A stretch of 5,624 nt of DNA from Gammaproteobacteria bacterium (GCA_007571115.1 RKSA01000185.1:1-5624); one strand, 5' to 3'; counted from the first letter of the stretch, positions 1-5,624 are shown. Numbers and translations: made by a program. The notes: generated from the letters alone by a model not told the origin.

Positions 1-94
1 CTACGGTTCGCCACGGTTCCCCGCAGGAGGAGGTGTTTCCCCCTGCCACGCGAATAGAGTAGTTGCGGATTTCCGGGAATGCAAAGAAACGGCG

Positions 95-121
95 AAAAAT
101 TCCGGCCGCGACAGCGGTCGC
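95..121 (-). terminator. Weak candidate terminator after mgtE
   Basis: Immediately after the mgtE stop the minus strand can fold GCGAC-CGCT-GTCGC (121 to 108), a 5-bp GC-rich stem with a 4-base loop. A run of five T (99 to 95) follows, but 8 bases lie between the stem and the T run, longer than in a classical intrinsic terminator. The position at the end of the operon is right; the structure is poor. The rest of 1-94 shows no gene that I can support. Confidence 0.3.
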
Positions 122-1471
122 CTACAGGTAGAAGACCTGGGCGAGCACGAGCACGGCGAAGAAGCCGATCGAGTCGGTGAGGGTGTGCAATGCGACGGTG
201 CCGGCGAGGGCGGGGTCGAGCTTGATGCGGCGCAGGAACAGCGGCAGCCAGGCGCCGATCAGGGCTGCGCTGAGCAGGTTGATCATCATCGCCACGGCAG
301 CGATCAGCGCAAGTCGCGTGTCGTTGTACCAGAACATCGCGATCAGCCCCATGGCGGTGGCCCATAGCAGGCCGTTGAGCAGGGCGACGTTCACTTCGCG
401 CAGGATCAGCCAGGCGCTGTTCGATGGGCTGATATGGCCGAGCGCGATGCTGCGCACGACCAGGGTCAAGGTCTGGGCGCCTGCGACTCCGCCCATGTTG
501 GCGACGATGGGCATGAGCACCGCGAGGTAGACGAGCTGGTCGACAACGTCCTGAAAGGCATAGATCACCGCAGCAGCGAGCGCCGCAGTGGCGAGATTGA
601 TGCCGAGCCAGACCGCTCGCCGGCGCGCGGTCTTGAGCACCGGCGCGAAAGTGTCGTCCTCCTCGTCGAGGCCGGCCATGCTCATGAGCGGGTGTTCGGC
701 GCTGTCGCGAATGACATCGACCACATCGTCGATGGTGATGCGGCCAACGAGCTTGCCAGCGGCGTTCACCACCGGCGCCGAGACCCAGTCATGCTGCTCG
801 AAGAGTTGCGCGACCTGTTCGGCCGGCATGGAAACCGGAATCGCCTCGATGTCGGTGCGCATGACGTCCATGACCAGTGTCGCCGGGTCGGACACGAGCA
901 GCTCGCGCAAGGGCAGGATGCCGAGGAACTGGTCCTGGCGGCTGACCACGTGGATGTTGTCGGTCATCTCGGGGATGGCTTCGTGACGACGCAGGTAGCG
1001 CAACACCAGTTCCACCGAATGGCCCTTGCGCACCGTGATCGTGTCGATGTTCATCAAGCCGCCGGCGGTGTCCTCGTCGTGGGACAGCACGGTCTCGACG
1101 CGCTGGCGGTCCTGCTCGTCCATCGCTTGCAGGACTTCGGCGGCGACCTGGCTCGGCAATTGCTGCAGGATGTCGGCGAGGTCGTCGGGCTCGAGCCCGG
1201 TCGCGAGCTCGGCGACTTCGGCGGCATCGTACTCGGCGAGCAACTGGCCTTGCAGATCTTCGTTGAGGCACTGGATGACCTCGCCTTCAGCGTCGCGGTC
1301 GAGCAGTTGCCAGAGCACGGCCCGGGCCTTGGGCGGCGAGGATTCGAGCAGGTGCGCGATGCCTGCGGCAGGCAGGGTCTTGACCATCTGCCGGACCTGA
1401 TACAGCGAGCCACTGCCGAGAGCTTCGTTCAGCAGTTGCGCGTGATCGCTGTCGTATTCGTTTTCGCGCAT
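122..1471 (-). CDS. mgtE: MgtE, magnesium channel/transporter
   Basis: A 449-residue MgtE, of normal family length. It is an inner-membrane Mg2+ channel gated by its cytoplasmic domains sensing intracellular Mg2+. Domains in order: an acidic helical N domain (about 1-130, with LLESSPPKARAVLWQLL and LEPDDLADILQQLP), two CBS domains (about 137-197 and 200-258, joined after HDEDTAGGLM and including SAPVVNAAGKLVGRITIDDVV), a connecting plug helix (about 260-285), and a five-helix membrane domain (about 285-449). The pore signature PIVANMGGVAGAQTLTLVVR is at 321-340, and the metal-coordinating Asp of the family (Asp432 in Thermus) corresponds to Asp433 in HTLTDSIGFF. ATG 1469-1471 is chosen because the N domain begins there; the frame extends upstream through npr without family similarity. 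It starts 23 bases after npr with only a weak ribosome site (GAGCGAGAA), leaving no room for a Mg2+ riboswitch. Stop is TAG. Confidence 0.97.
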   Translation of the reverse strand: MRENEYDSDHAQLLNEALGSGSLYQVRQMVKTLPAAGIAHLLESSPPKARAVLWQLLDRDAEGEVIQCLNEDLQGQLLAEYDAAEVAELATGLEPDDLADILQQLPSQVAAEVLQAMDEQDRQRVETVLSHDEDTAGGLMNIDTITVRKGHSVELVLRYLRRHEAIPEMTDNIHVVSRQDQFLGILPLRELLVSDPATLVMDVMRTDIEAIPVSMPAEQVAQLFEQHDWVSAPVVNAAGKLVGRITIDDVVDVIRDSAEHPLMSMAGLDEEDDTFAPVLKTARRRAVWLGINLATAALAAAVIYAFQDVVDQLVYLAVLMPIVANMGGVAGAQTLTLVVRSIALGHISPSNSAWLILREVNVALLNGLLWATAMGLIAMFWYNDTRLALIAAVAMMINLLSAALIGAWLPLFLRRIKLDPALAGTVALHTLTDSIGFFAVLVLAQVFYL

Positions 1472-1494
1472 GTTTCTCGCTCGTTTGCCACCGC

Positions 1495-1827
1495 TTAAGG
1501 GTTTTCGCCAAAACCGTCCTCGATCAATTGCACGATCAAGGCCAGGGCCTCTTCCTCGTCGGCGCCATCGGCCTCGATGCGCAGGCTTGTTCCTTGCACC
1601 GCCGCAAGCATCATCAGGGCGAGAATGCTTTTGCCGTCGATCATGGTTTCCTGGCGCCCGCTTTTCTGCGCCGTGCTTTCCTCGACCCTGTTTTCTCGCA
1701 TGGGGGATCTGGTGCCGCGCCCGATGCGCACCTCGCTGGAAAAACGCGACGTCACGGCGACGAGCTTCGCTGCCGCCCGGGCGTGCAAGCCGGCCTTGTT
1801 GACGATGAGAGCCTCGGCCTTGCGCAC
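1495..1827 (-). CDS. npr: NPr (PtsO), HPr-like phosphocarrier of the nitrogen PTS, with an unusual 21-residue insertion
   Basis: A 110-residue HPr-fold protein that would pass phosphate from EI-Ntr (PtsP) to PtsN. Visible: NKAGLHARAAAKL with the phosphorylated His15 and Arg17, then FSSEVRI (29-35), the DGKSILALMMLAA segment around Ser67, and the C-terminal EEEALALIVQLIEDGF, as in NPr. Family members are usually about 85-90 residues. Here F29-S31-E32 to K66-S67 is 21 residues longer than in classical HPr, where Ser46 would be. The extra part, roughly residues 39-59, is polar and charged and falls in the loop between strands 2 and 3. It contains AGA, CGA and AGG arginine codons (R40, R44, R47), while the other npr arginines examined use CGC, CGG or CGT. 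The GTG start is two bases after the rapZ stop. The core motifs are intact, so the protein is probably functional. Stop is TAA at 1495-1497. Confidence 0.93.
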   Translation of the reverse strand: MRKAEALIVNKAGLHARAAAKLVAVTSRFSSEVRIGRGTRSPMRENRVEESTAQKSGRQETMIDGKSILALMMLAAVQGTSLRIEADGADEEEALALIVQLIEDGFGENP

Positions 1828-1829
1828 GA

Positions 1830-2684
1830 TCAGCTCCGCAATTCCCGATGACGAACCTGCACATTGGCGATCACTCCCTGGAAATGGCGCACCAGTTTCT
1901 CGCAAAGGAATACCGAGCGGTGCTGGCCGCCGGTGCAGCCGATCGCCACGGTCAGGTAGCTGCGGCTGTTCTGCTCGAAACGGGGCAGCCAGGATTCGAG
2001 AAAGCTGCGGATGTCGGTGAACATTTGCTGGACGATGTCGAAGGACTCGAGGAACGCTCGAACCGGGGCGTCGGTACCGTTCAGCGGGCGCAGCCGCGCC
2101 TCCCAGTAGGGGTTGGGCAGGCAGCGCGCGTCGTAGATGATGTCGGCATCGACAGGGATGCCGTTCTTGTAGCCGAACGACTGGAACAGCAGGGCAAGCC
2201 CGCTCTCGCTCTTTTCGATGATTCGCTGGCTGATCGCGTCTTGCAGTTGCTGCAACGACATGGCGCTCGTGTCGATGCTCAGGCTGGCGAGCAGGGCGAT
2301 GGGCTCGAGCAGGGCCGATTCCGAATCGATCGCCTCGCTCAGCCCCACCTGACCCGTCGAAAGCGGATGCTTGCGGCGGCTTTCGCTGAAGCGCTTGAGC
2401 AGGGTTTCGCGGTTGGCATCGAGGAACACGACATCGACGGGCAAGCGTTGCTCCCTGAGCTGATCGACGATTCCGGGAACCAGCGCAAGATCGGCCGACA
2501 AGTTGCGCGCATCGATGCTGACCGCGACATCGGCGATTCGCGTCGTCGAGGCGATCCGGTCGGCGAGGGCCGGCAGCAGGCTCGCGGCGAGATTGTCGAC
2601 GCAGTGGTAGCCGCGATCCTCCAGGTAGCGCAGCACGGTGCTCTTGCCCGAGCCCGAGCGGCCGCTCAATATCGTCAGTTTCAT
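1830..2684 (-). CDS. rapZ: RapZ, P-loop RNA-binding regulator of GlmS/amino-sugar synthesis
   Basis: A 284-residue protein, exactly the E. coli RapZ length and alignable along its whole length. In E. coli it binds the small RNAs GlmY and GlmZ, delivers GlmZ to RNase E when glucosamine-6-phosphate is plentiful, and so lowers GlmS synthesis. Visible: Walker A GRSGSGKS at 8-15, then ALEDxGxxCVDNL-like sequence at 20-32, Walker B-like VVFLDAN at 85-91, and HPLS near 106-109. The C-terminal RNA- and metabolite-binding domain has ESFGF-like QSFGYKNGIP, CLPNPYW at 188-194, RSYLTVAIGCTGGQHRS at 241-257 and the final RHRELRS. Tyr193 stands where E. coli has His190 of NPHW. ATG at 2682-2684 has AGG six bases upstream and starts one base after the ptsN stop. 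Whether GlmY/GlmZ exist in this organism cannot be seen here. Confidence 0.97.
   Translation of the reverse strand: MKLTILSGRSGSGKSTVLRYLEDRGYHCVDNLAASLLPALADRIASTTRIADVAVSIDARNLSADLALVPGIVDQLREQRLPVDVVFLDANRETLLKRFSESRRKHPLSTGQVGLSEAIDSESALLEPIALLASLSIDTSAMSLQQLQDAISQRIIEKSESGLALLFQSFGYKNGIPVDADIIYDARCLPNPYWEARLRPLNGTDAPVRAFLESFDIVQQMFTDIRSFLESWLPRFEQNSRSYLTVAIGCTGGQHRSVFLCEKLVRHFQGVIANVQVRHRELRS
1834..1839 (-). promoter_or_regulatory. Shine-Dalgarno of npr (GCGGAG) inside the end of rapZ
   Basis: GCGGAG on the minus strand lies six bases before a GTG at 1825-1827. It overlaps the last codons of rapZ. It decides the npr start: GTG puts the active-site histidine at residue 15, the standard HPr position, whereas no in-frame ATG exists near there. 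Confidence 0.7.
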
Positions 2685-2685
2685 T

Positions 2686-3141
2686 TCACGCCTGATAGGT
2701 CACGGTGGCGGAATGCAGTTCATGGGCATCGTTGGCACGGCGCAATGCGCGGCAAAAATCCTCGTTGTGGAACAGGCCCGCCACGGCGGCGAGGGCGTAC
2801 ACGTGGTCGTCGTGCCGGGCATTGGGCACGATGAGGAAAAACAGCAGGTCAACCGGGCGACCGTCCATGGCATCGAAGTTGATCGGCTCGCGCAAGGTCA
2901 CGAGCACGCCGTGTACCTCGGGGCAGCCTGGGACGCGGCAATGGGGAACCGCGATGCCGGTGCCGAGCCCGGTGCTGCCAAGCTGTTCCCGGGCCATCAA
3001 GGCATGGAATACCGCGTCGCCGTCGACGCCGTGAATCTCGCTCGCGATCAGTTCGCTGATCTTGAGGAACAGGCGCTTCCTGCTATGGCCTTCGATGGCG
3101 CACAGGCAACGCTCGGGAGTCAGTATCTCTTCCATCCGCAT
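2686..3141 (-). CDS. ptsN: PtsN, nitrogen regulatory phosphocarrier EIIA-Ntr
   Basis: A 151-residue single-domain PTS EIIA protein of the mannitol/fructose type, of normal length for PtsN. It accepts phosphate from NPr and acts in regulation rather than sugar uptake; in studied bacteria its phosphorylation state affects K+ transport, sensor kinases and nitrogen-related expression. Visible features: N-terminal MEEILTPERC, then KRLFLKISELIA, the strongly conserved LGSTGLGTGIAVPH with the phosphorylated histidine at 67, and a downstream core of PVDLLFFLIVPNARHDDHV. The histidine is followed by Cys-Arg, a variant I believe is common among gammaproteobacterial PtsN proteins. The reading frame extends upstream into rpoN, but the ATG at 3141 has the good ribosome binding site and gives the family start. 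Stop TGA at 2686-2688 is separated from the rapZ ATG by one base, so translation of the two is probably coupled. Confidence 0.96.
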   Translation of the reverse strand: MRMEEILTPERCLCAIEGHSRKRLFLKISELIASEIHGVDGDAVFHALMAREQLGSTGLGTGIAVPHCRVPGCPEVHGVLVTLREPINFDAMDGRPVDLLFFLIVPNARHDDHVYALAAVAGLFHNEDFCRALRRANDAHELHSATVTYQA

Positions 3142-3148
3142 GTTGGAG

Positions 3149-3153
3149 TCCTT
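3149..3153 (-). promoter_or_regulatory. Shine-Dalgarno of ptsN (AAGGA)
   Basis: AAGGA on the minus strand lies 7 bases before the ATG at 3139-3141. A second in-frame ATG lies two codons later, at 3133-3135. The spacing favours the first ATG, so this site decides the start. Confidence 0.7.
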
Positions 3154-3179
3154 GGCTGCCGCATTCCGGCGGGCTGTCC

Positions 3180-4562
3180 CTATGGCGGCGCCAGTCGCTT
3201 GCGCTCCCTGGAAGGGGGAATCGAGAGCGATTCTCGATACTTGGCGACGGTGCGCCGGGCAATCCTGATGCCGCGCTGCCCAAGCAATGCGGCGATCTCG
3301 CTGTCGGAGCAAGGCTTGCTCGCGTGTTCCTTTGCCACCAGCTTCCTGATGATGGCGCGGATTGCCGTCGATGAACATTCCTCCCCGCCTTCGGTCGTGA
3401 CGTGGGAGGAAAAGAAATATTTTAGCTCAAACACGCCCCGCGGCGTATGCAGGTATTTTTGCGTGGTCACCCGGGAAATCGTCGATTCGTGCATTTCCAC
3501 GGCTTCGGCGATATCGTGCAGCACCAGCGGCTTCATCGCCTCCTCGCCGTGTTCGAGAAAGTCCTGCTGGCGTTCGACGATTTCCGCAGCGACCTTCATC
3601 AAGGTCTCGTTGCGGTTCTGCAGGCTTTTCAGGAACCAGCGCGCCTCCTGCAAGTTGCTGCGCAGATATTTCGCCTCCTCGCCGCAGGAGCTTGATGCCA
3701 GCGCCGCGTAGTCCGAATGGATCCGCACCCGGGGTGCGCTTTCCGGGTTCAGATCGACTCGCCAGGCGCCGCAGGCCGGGTCGCGGCTGACGATCACGTC
3801 GGGAATCACGTAGGCTGCCGTCGCGGGGCAGATATGCGCACCTGGACGGGGGTTGAGCGATTCGATCAGTTTCACTGCGGCGCCAAGTTGCTCCTCGTTG
3901 AGCCGGACCTTGCGCATCAGGCGTGGGTAGTCGTGGCTCGCAAGCAGCCCGAGATGGTCCCTGACGATCTGCCTGGCAGCGCCGGCCTGCTGCTCGAGGG
4001 CAGGATCGGTACACTGGTCGAGCTGCAGCAGCAGGCATTCGCCGAGATCACGCGCGCCGACGCCGACCGGATCGAAGCGCTGGATTCGATGCAGGACCGC
4101 GAGCACCTCGTCGGTCGCCATGTTGGCATCGGCGGCAAAGCCCGCCACCAGCGAATCGATATCGACGCTCAACATGCCATTGGGGTCGATCGCGTCGACG
4201 ATCGCCAGGGCGATGGCATGGTCGCGATCCGACATCGGCGTCAGGTTCAATTGCCAGAGCAGGTGATCTTGCAGACTTTCCTGCTGGGAGCTGCTGGGCT
4301 CGAAATCGCCACTCCAGGAGGGCGCTCCTTGCCTGGCGAAGGAATGCTCGGGCCAGCTTTCGCCGGTCAGGGTTCGGTCGCCAGCGCCATTGGCCGCCTC
4401 GTCGCCGCTTTCCTCGGCTTCGAGCAGCGGATTCGATTCGAGCATTTGCCCGACTTCCTGGCGCAAGTCGAAATTGGACAATTGCAGCAACTTGATCGTC
4501 TGATGCAATTGCGTGGTCATGTTCAACTGCTGACCAAGCCTGGCTTGCAAGGAAAGTTTCAT
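3180..4562 (-). CDS. rpoN: RNA polymerase sigma-54 factor RpoN
   Basis: A 460-residue sigma-54 (E. coli has 477). It directs RNA polymerase to -24/-12 promoters and needs AAA+ activators to open DNA. Region I (about 1-50) is seen as LQARLGQQLNMTTQL followed by IKLLQLS and ESNPLLE, the activator-responsive domain. Residues 51-95 are an acidic, Gly/Ser-rich linker (region II). The core-binding domain spans about 96-290, including IDPNGML and FDPVGVGARDL. A helix-turn-helix near 350-380 contains DIAEAVEMHESTISRVT then KYLHTPRGVFELKYFF. The RpoN box is ARRTVAKYRE at 435-444. The frame is open further upstream, into lptB, but ATG 4560-4562 is chosen because MKLSLQ is the normal family start. Region I has small changes from the usual MTPQLQQAI (Thr17, His20, Thr22). 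Stop is TAG. A 38-base gap leads to ptsN; hpf, often found here, is absent. Confidence 0.98.
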   Translation of the reverse strand: MKLSLQARLGQQLNMTTQLHQTIKLLQLSNFDLRQEVGQMLESNPLLEAEESGDEAANGAGDRTLTGESWPEHSFARQGAPSWSGDFEPSSSQQESLQDHLLWQLNLTPMSDRDHAIALAIVDAIDPNGMLSVDIDSLVAGFAADANMATDEVLAVLHRIQRFDPVGVGARDLGECLLLQLDQCTDPALEQQAGAARQIVRDHLGLLASHDYPRLMRKVRLNEEQLGAAVKLIESLNPRPGAHICPATAAYVIPDVIVSRDPACGAWRVDLNPESAPRVRIHSDYAALASSSCGEEAKYLRSNLQEARWFLKSLQNRNETLMKVAAEIVERQQDFLEHGEEAMKPLVLHDIAEAVEMHESTISRVTTQKYLHTPRGVFELKYFFSSHVTTEGGEECSSTAIRAIIRKLVAKEHASKPCSDSEIAALLGQRGIRIARRTVAKYRESLSIPPSRERKRLAPP

Positions 4563-4571
4563 GGAAGCGCG

Positions 4572-4583
4572 CGGCTGAAGCCG
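4572..4583 (-). repeat. Short inverted repeat in the rpoN leader
   Basis: The minus strand reads CGGCTTCAGCCG, with 5-base arms around a 2-base centre; as RNA it would fold as a 4-bp GC stem with a UUCA tetraloop. It ends 9 bases before the rpoN ATG, in the place where a Shine-Dalgarno would be expected, and no clear AGGA-type motif is present there. It could affect ribosome access to rpoN, but such short GC palindromes also occur by chance in DNA of this composition. Confidence 0.3.
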
Positions 4584-4601
4584 TTCTTGAAAAGCCCGTT
4601 C

Positions 4602-4607
4602 AGTATA
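4602..4607 (-). promoter_or_regulatory. Candidate -10 element (TATACT) of an internal promoter for rpoN
   Basis: In the 74-base gap between lptB and rpoN the minus strand reads GCGGTATACTGAAC. TATACT matches five of six bases of the sigma-70 -10 consensus and stands out in this GC-rich region. A start site about 7 bases downstream would give a leader of roughly 33 bases. No good -35 hexamer lies 16-18 bases upstream and there is no TGn extension, so this is a weak prediction. It would let rpoN and downstream genes be transcribed separately from the lpt genes. Confidence 0.3.
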
Positions 4608-4636
4608 CCGCATCCGCCCGGTTTTCCCGGCAGCCT

Positions 4637-5368
4637 TCAGATGCTGAAATTCTCTCCGAGATAGACTTCGCGGACGGTCCTGTTGGCGAGAATCGTGGCG
4701 GGTTCGCCAGCGGCGATGATGCGGCCTTCGCTGACGATGCACGCTTTCTCGCAGACTTCGAGCGTTTCCCGCACGTTGTGATCGGTGAGCAGAACGCCGA
4801 TGCCGCGAGACTTGAGATGGGCGACGAGATGCTTGATGTCGCTTACCGAAATCGGATCGATTCCGGCGAAAGGCTCGTCGAGAAGCAGATAGCCCGGATC
4901 GGTGGCCAGGGTTCGCGCGATTTCGGTTCTGCGGCGCTCGCCCCCCGACAGGCTCATTCCCTTGCTCGCGCGGATATGCGCGATGTTGAACTCGTCGAGC
5001 AGCGCTTCGAGCCGCTCACGGCGAGCGCGCGAGTCGAGCTCCCTGCGCGTTTCGAGGATGGCGAGGATATTGTCCTCGACGCTCAGGGTGCGGAAGATCG
5101 AGGCATCCTGGGGGAGGTAGGCGAGGCCATGGCTGGCGCGGCGATGGATCGGCAGGGCCGTGACCTTGCGGCCGTCGATGAACACCTCGCCGCTATCGGG
5201 CCGGATCAGGCCGACCATCATGTAGAAGCAGGTCGTCTTGCCGGCGCCATTGGGGCCGAGCAGGCCAACCACCTCGCCGCGGCCGATGCGCAGGGAAACA
5301 TCCTGTACCACCTTGCGCCCCCGGTAGCTCTTGACGAGGCCGACGGCTTCCAGCACGCGATCAGTCAT
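4637..5368 (-). CDS. lptB: LptB, ATPase subunit of the LPS export ABC transporter
   Basis: A 243-residue ABC ATPase, close to the usual 241 of LptB. It powers extraction of lipopolysaccharide from the inner membrane as a cytoplasmic dimer bound to LptF and LptG. Visible motifs: Walker A GPNGAGKT at 38-45 (Lys44), Q-loop Gln87 in YLPQ, signature LSGGE at 140-144, Walker B LLLDEP at 161-166 with catalytic Glu165, and switch His197 in TDHNVRE. The sequences FAGIDPISV after Walker B, RRRTEIARTLA after the signature and the C-terminal VYLGENF are typical of LptB rather than of other ABC ATPases such as LivF/LivG. The ATG at 5366-5368 overlaps the lptA stop by 8 bases, so translation is probably coupled; no strong Shine-Dalgarno is visible. 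Stop is TGA at 4637-4639. All catalytic residues are intact and nothing looks damaged. Confidence 0.97.
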   Translation of the reverse strand: MTDRVLEAVGLVKSYRGRKVVQDVSLRIGRGEVVGLLGPNGAGKTTCFYMMVGLIRPDSGEVFIDGRKVTALPIHRRASHGLAYLPQDASIFRTLSVEDNILAILETRRELDSRARRERLEALLDEFNIAHIRASKGMSLSGGERRRTEIARTLATDPGYLLLDEPFAGIDPISVSDIKHLVAHLKSRGIGVLLTDHNVRETLEVCEKACIVSEGRIIAAGEPATILANRTVREVYLGENFSI

Positions 5369-5624
5369 TGCCTGGAGTGAAGGCGCCGGCGCAATTGCCG
5401 CTGGCGCGAATCAGCCGGGTTTCGGCGACGTAGACGATGCTCTCGCAACGCGCATTCATGTCGAGCGAGGTGATTTCGGCGCTGCCGATGATCTCGACGA
5501 CGGCATTGCCGTCATCGTCGGTGCGGAACACGATGGTGCTGCCGCTGCCGGTGACGGTCTCGCCATTGTCGAGTTCCTGCCGGTAGCGAGCCGGCGCTCC
5601 TTGCACGGTGACCCGGTCGAGCTC
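5361..5624 (-). CDS. lptA: LptA, periplasmic lipopolysaccharide bridge protein (C-terminal part, 5' end outside window)
   Basis: The last 87 codons of a gene that enters from the right edge of the window; it ends at TGA 5361-5363. LptA forms the periplasmic beta-jellyroll bridge that carries LPS from the inner-membrane LptBFGC complex to LptDE in the outer membrane. Seen in the sequence: a GxPARYRQxLDNGE stretch near the start of the visible part matches the GKPATFYQMQDNGKPVEG region of E. coli LptA. It is followed by a strand-rich segment with 'EIIGSAEIT' (compare VVLTGNAYL) and 'CESIVY' (compare GDKITY). The signal peptide and first half are not visible. The C-terminal tail after the last strand is short (ending FTPGND) compared with E. 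coli. Two cysteines lie in the last 35 residues. The 8-base overlap with lptB supports the identification. The family assignment is inferred from short motif matches and synteny. Confidence 0.85.
   Translation of the reverse strand, partial: ELDRVTVQGAPARYRQELDNGETVTGSGSTIVFRTDDDGNAVVEIIGSAEITSLDMNARCESIVYVAETRLIRASGNCAGAFTPGND

Noticed and set aside
3..22. Two tandem 10-base units (ACGGTTCGCC and ACGGTTCCCC)
   Set aside because: Only two imperfect copies, next to the window edge. Too little to call a repeat element.
1..57. Plus-strand frame open from the window edge to a TAG at 55-57, possibly the tail of a convergent gene
   Set aside because: Only 18 codons, Arg/Pro-rich and without a recognisable motif. 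It cannot be told from chance.
71..79. TTCCGGGAA near-palindrome downstream of mgtE
   Set aside because: Arms of four bases only, with no promoter context. Expected by chance.
434..1498. Long plus-strand open frame (354 codons) opposite mgtE
   Set aside because: Its translation is low-complexity, rich in Asp, His, Arg and Val, with no family motifs. It is the antisense shadow of a clear MgtE in GC-rich DNA.
1460..1701. ATGCGMGAAAAC occurs both at the mgtE start and inside the npr insertion (1690-1701), each encoding MREN
   Set aside because: The match is 11 of 12 bases with no extension on either side. Many such pairs are expected by chance in a window of this size, so it is not evidence that the insertion is a local duplication.
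2735..2751. Plus-strand TGGCACG then ATGC, resembling a sigma-54 -24/-12 promoter
   Set aside because: The spacing between the GG and GC elements is one base too long, and the site is inside ptsN in the antisense direction with no gene to serve.
1848..2834. Long plus-strand open frame (328 codons) opposite rapZ
   Set aside because: No recognisable domain. It lies antisense to a full-length, motif-complete RapZ and runs into ptsN.
2638..4664. Two long plus-strand open frames (2638-3711 and 3717-4664) opposite ptsN and rpoN
   Set aside because: No motifs and biased composition. Both are explained by the codon bias of the minus-strand genes.

Overview
All recognisable genes lie on the minus strand, so transcription runs from the right edge of the window to the left. 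In transcription order they are the 3' end of lptA, then lptB, rpoN, ptsN, rapZ, npr (ptsO) and mgtE. This is the rpoN/nitrogen-PTS cluster typical of Gammaproteobacteria. The combination of an Lpt export operon joined to rpoN, a gammaproteobacterial-type RapZ and an NPr-type HPr points to a GC-rich gammaproteobacterium. I cannot assign a genus from the sequence. An mgtE directly after npr fits lineages outside the Enterobacteria.

Region by region: positions 5361-5624 hold the C-terminal part of the periplasmic LPS-bridge protein LptA, cut by the window edge. LptB (4637-5368) is the ATPase of the LPS exporter and overlaps lptA by 8 bases. A 74-base gap (4563-4636) contains a possible internal promoter and a small inverted repeat just before rpoN (3180-4562, sigma-54). 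A 38-base gap then leads to ptsN (2686-3141, EIIA-Ntr). In the common gammaproteobacterial order the ribosome hibernation gene hpf sits in that gap; here it is absent. rapZ (1830-2684) follows ptsN after 1 base, npr (1495-1827, GTG start) follows rapZ after 2 bases, and mgtE (122-1471, Mg2+ channel/transporter) follows npr after 23 bases. Positions 1-121 hold no gene that I can support, only a weak terminator-like hairpin.

How the genes work together: LptA and LptB belong to the lipopolysaccharide transport machine. RpoN is the alternative sigma factor for nitrogen- and stress-related promoters. PtsN and NPr are phosphocarriers of the regulatory nitrogen PTS (their EI-Ntr partner, PtsP, is not in the window). 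RapZ controls amino-sugar synthesis for the cell envelope. MgtE handles Mg2+. The set links envelope building, nitrogen/carbon signalling and cation balance.

I do not see a new type of system here; the window is mostly conserved core genome. The most unusual points are a 21-residue insertion in NPr, between strand 2 and the serine-46 region, that carries three rare Arg codons within eight residues, and the loss of hpf from its usual place. All long plus-strand reading frames look like GC-driven shadows of the minus-strand genes.
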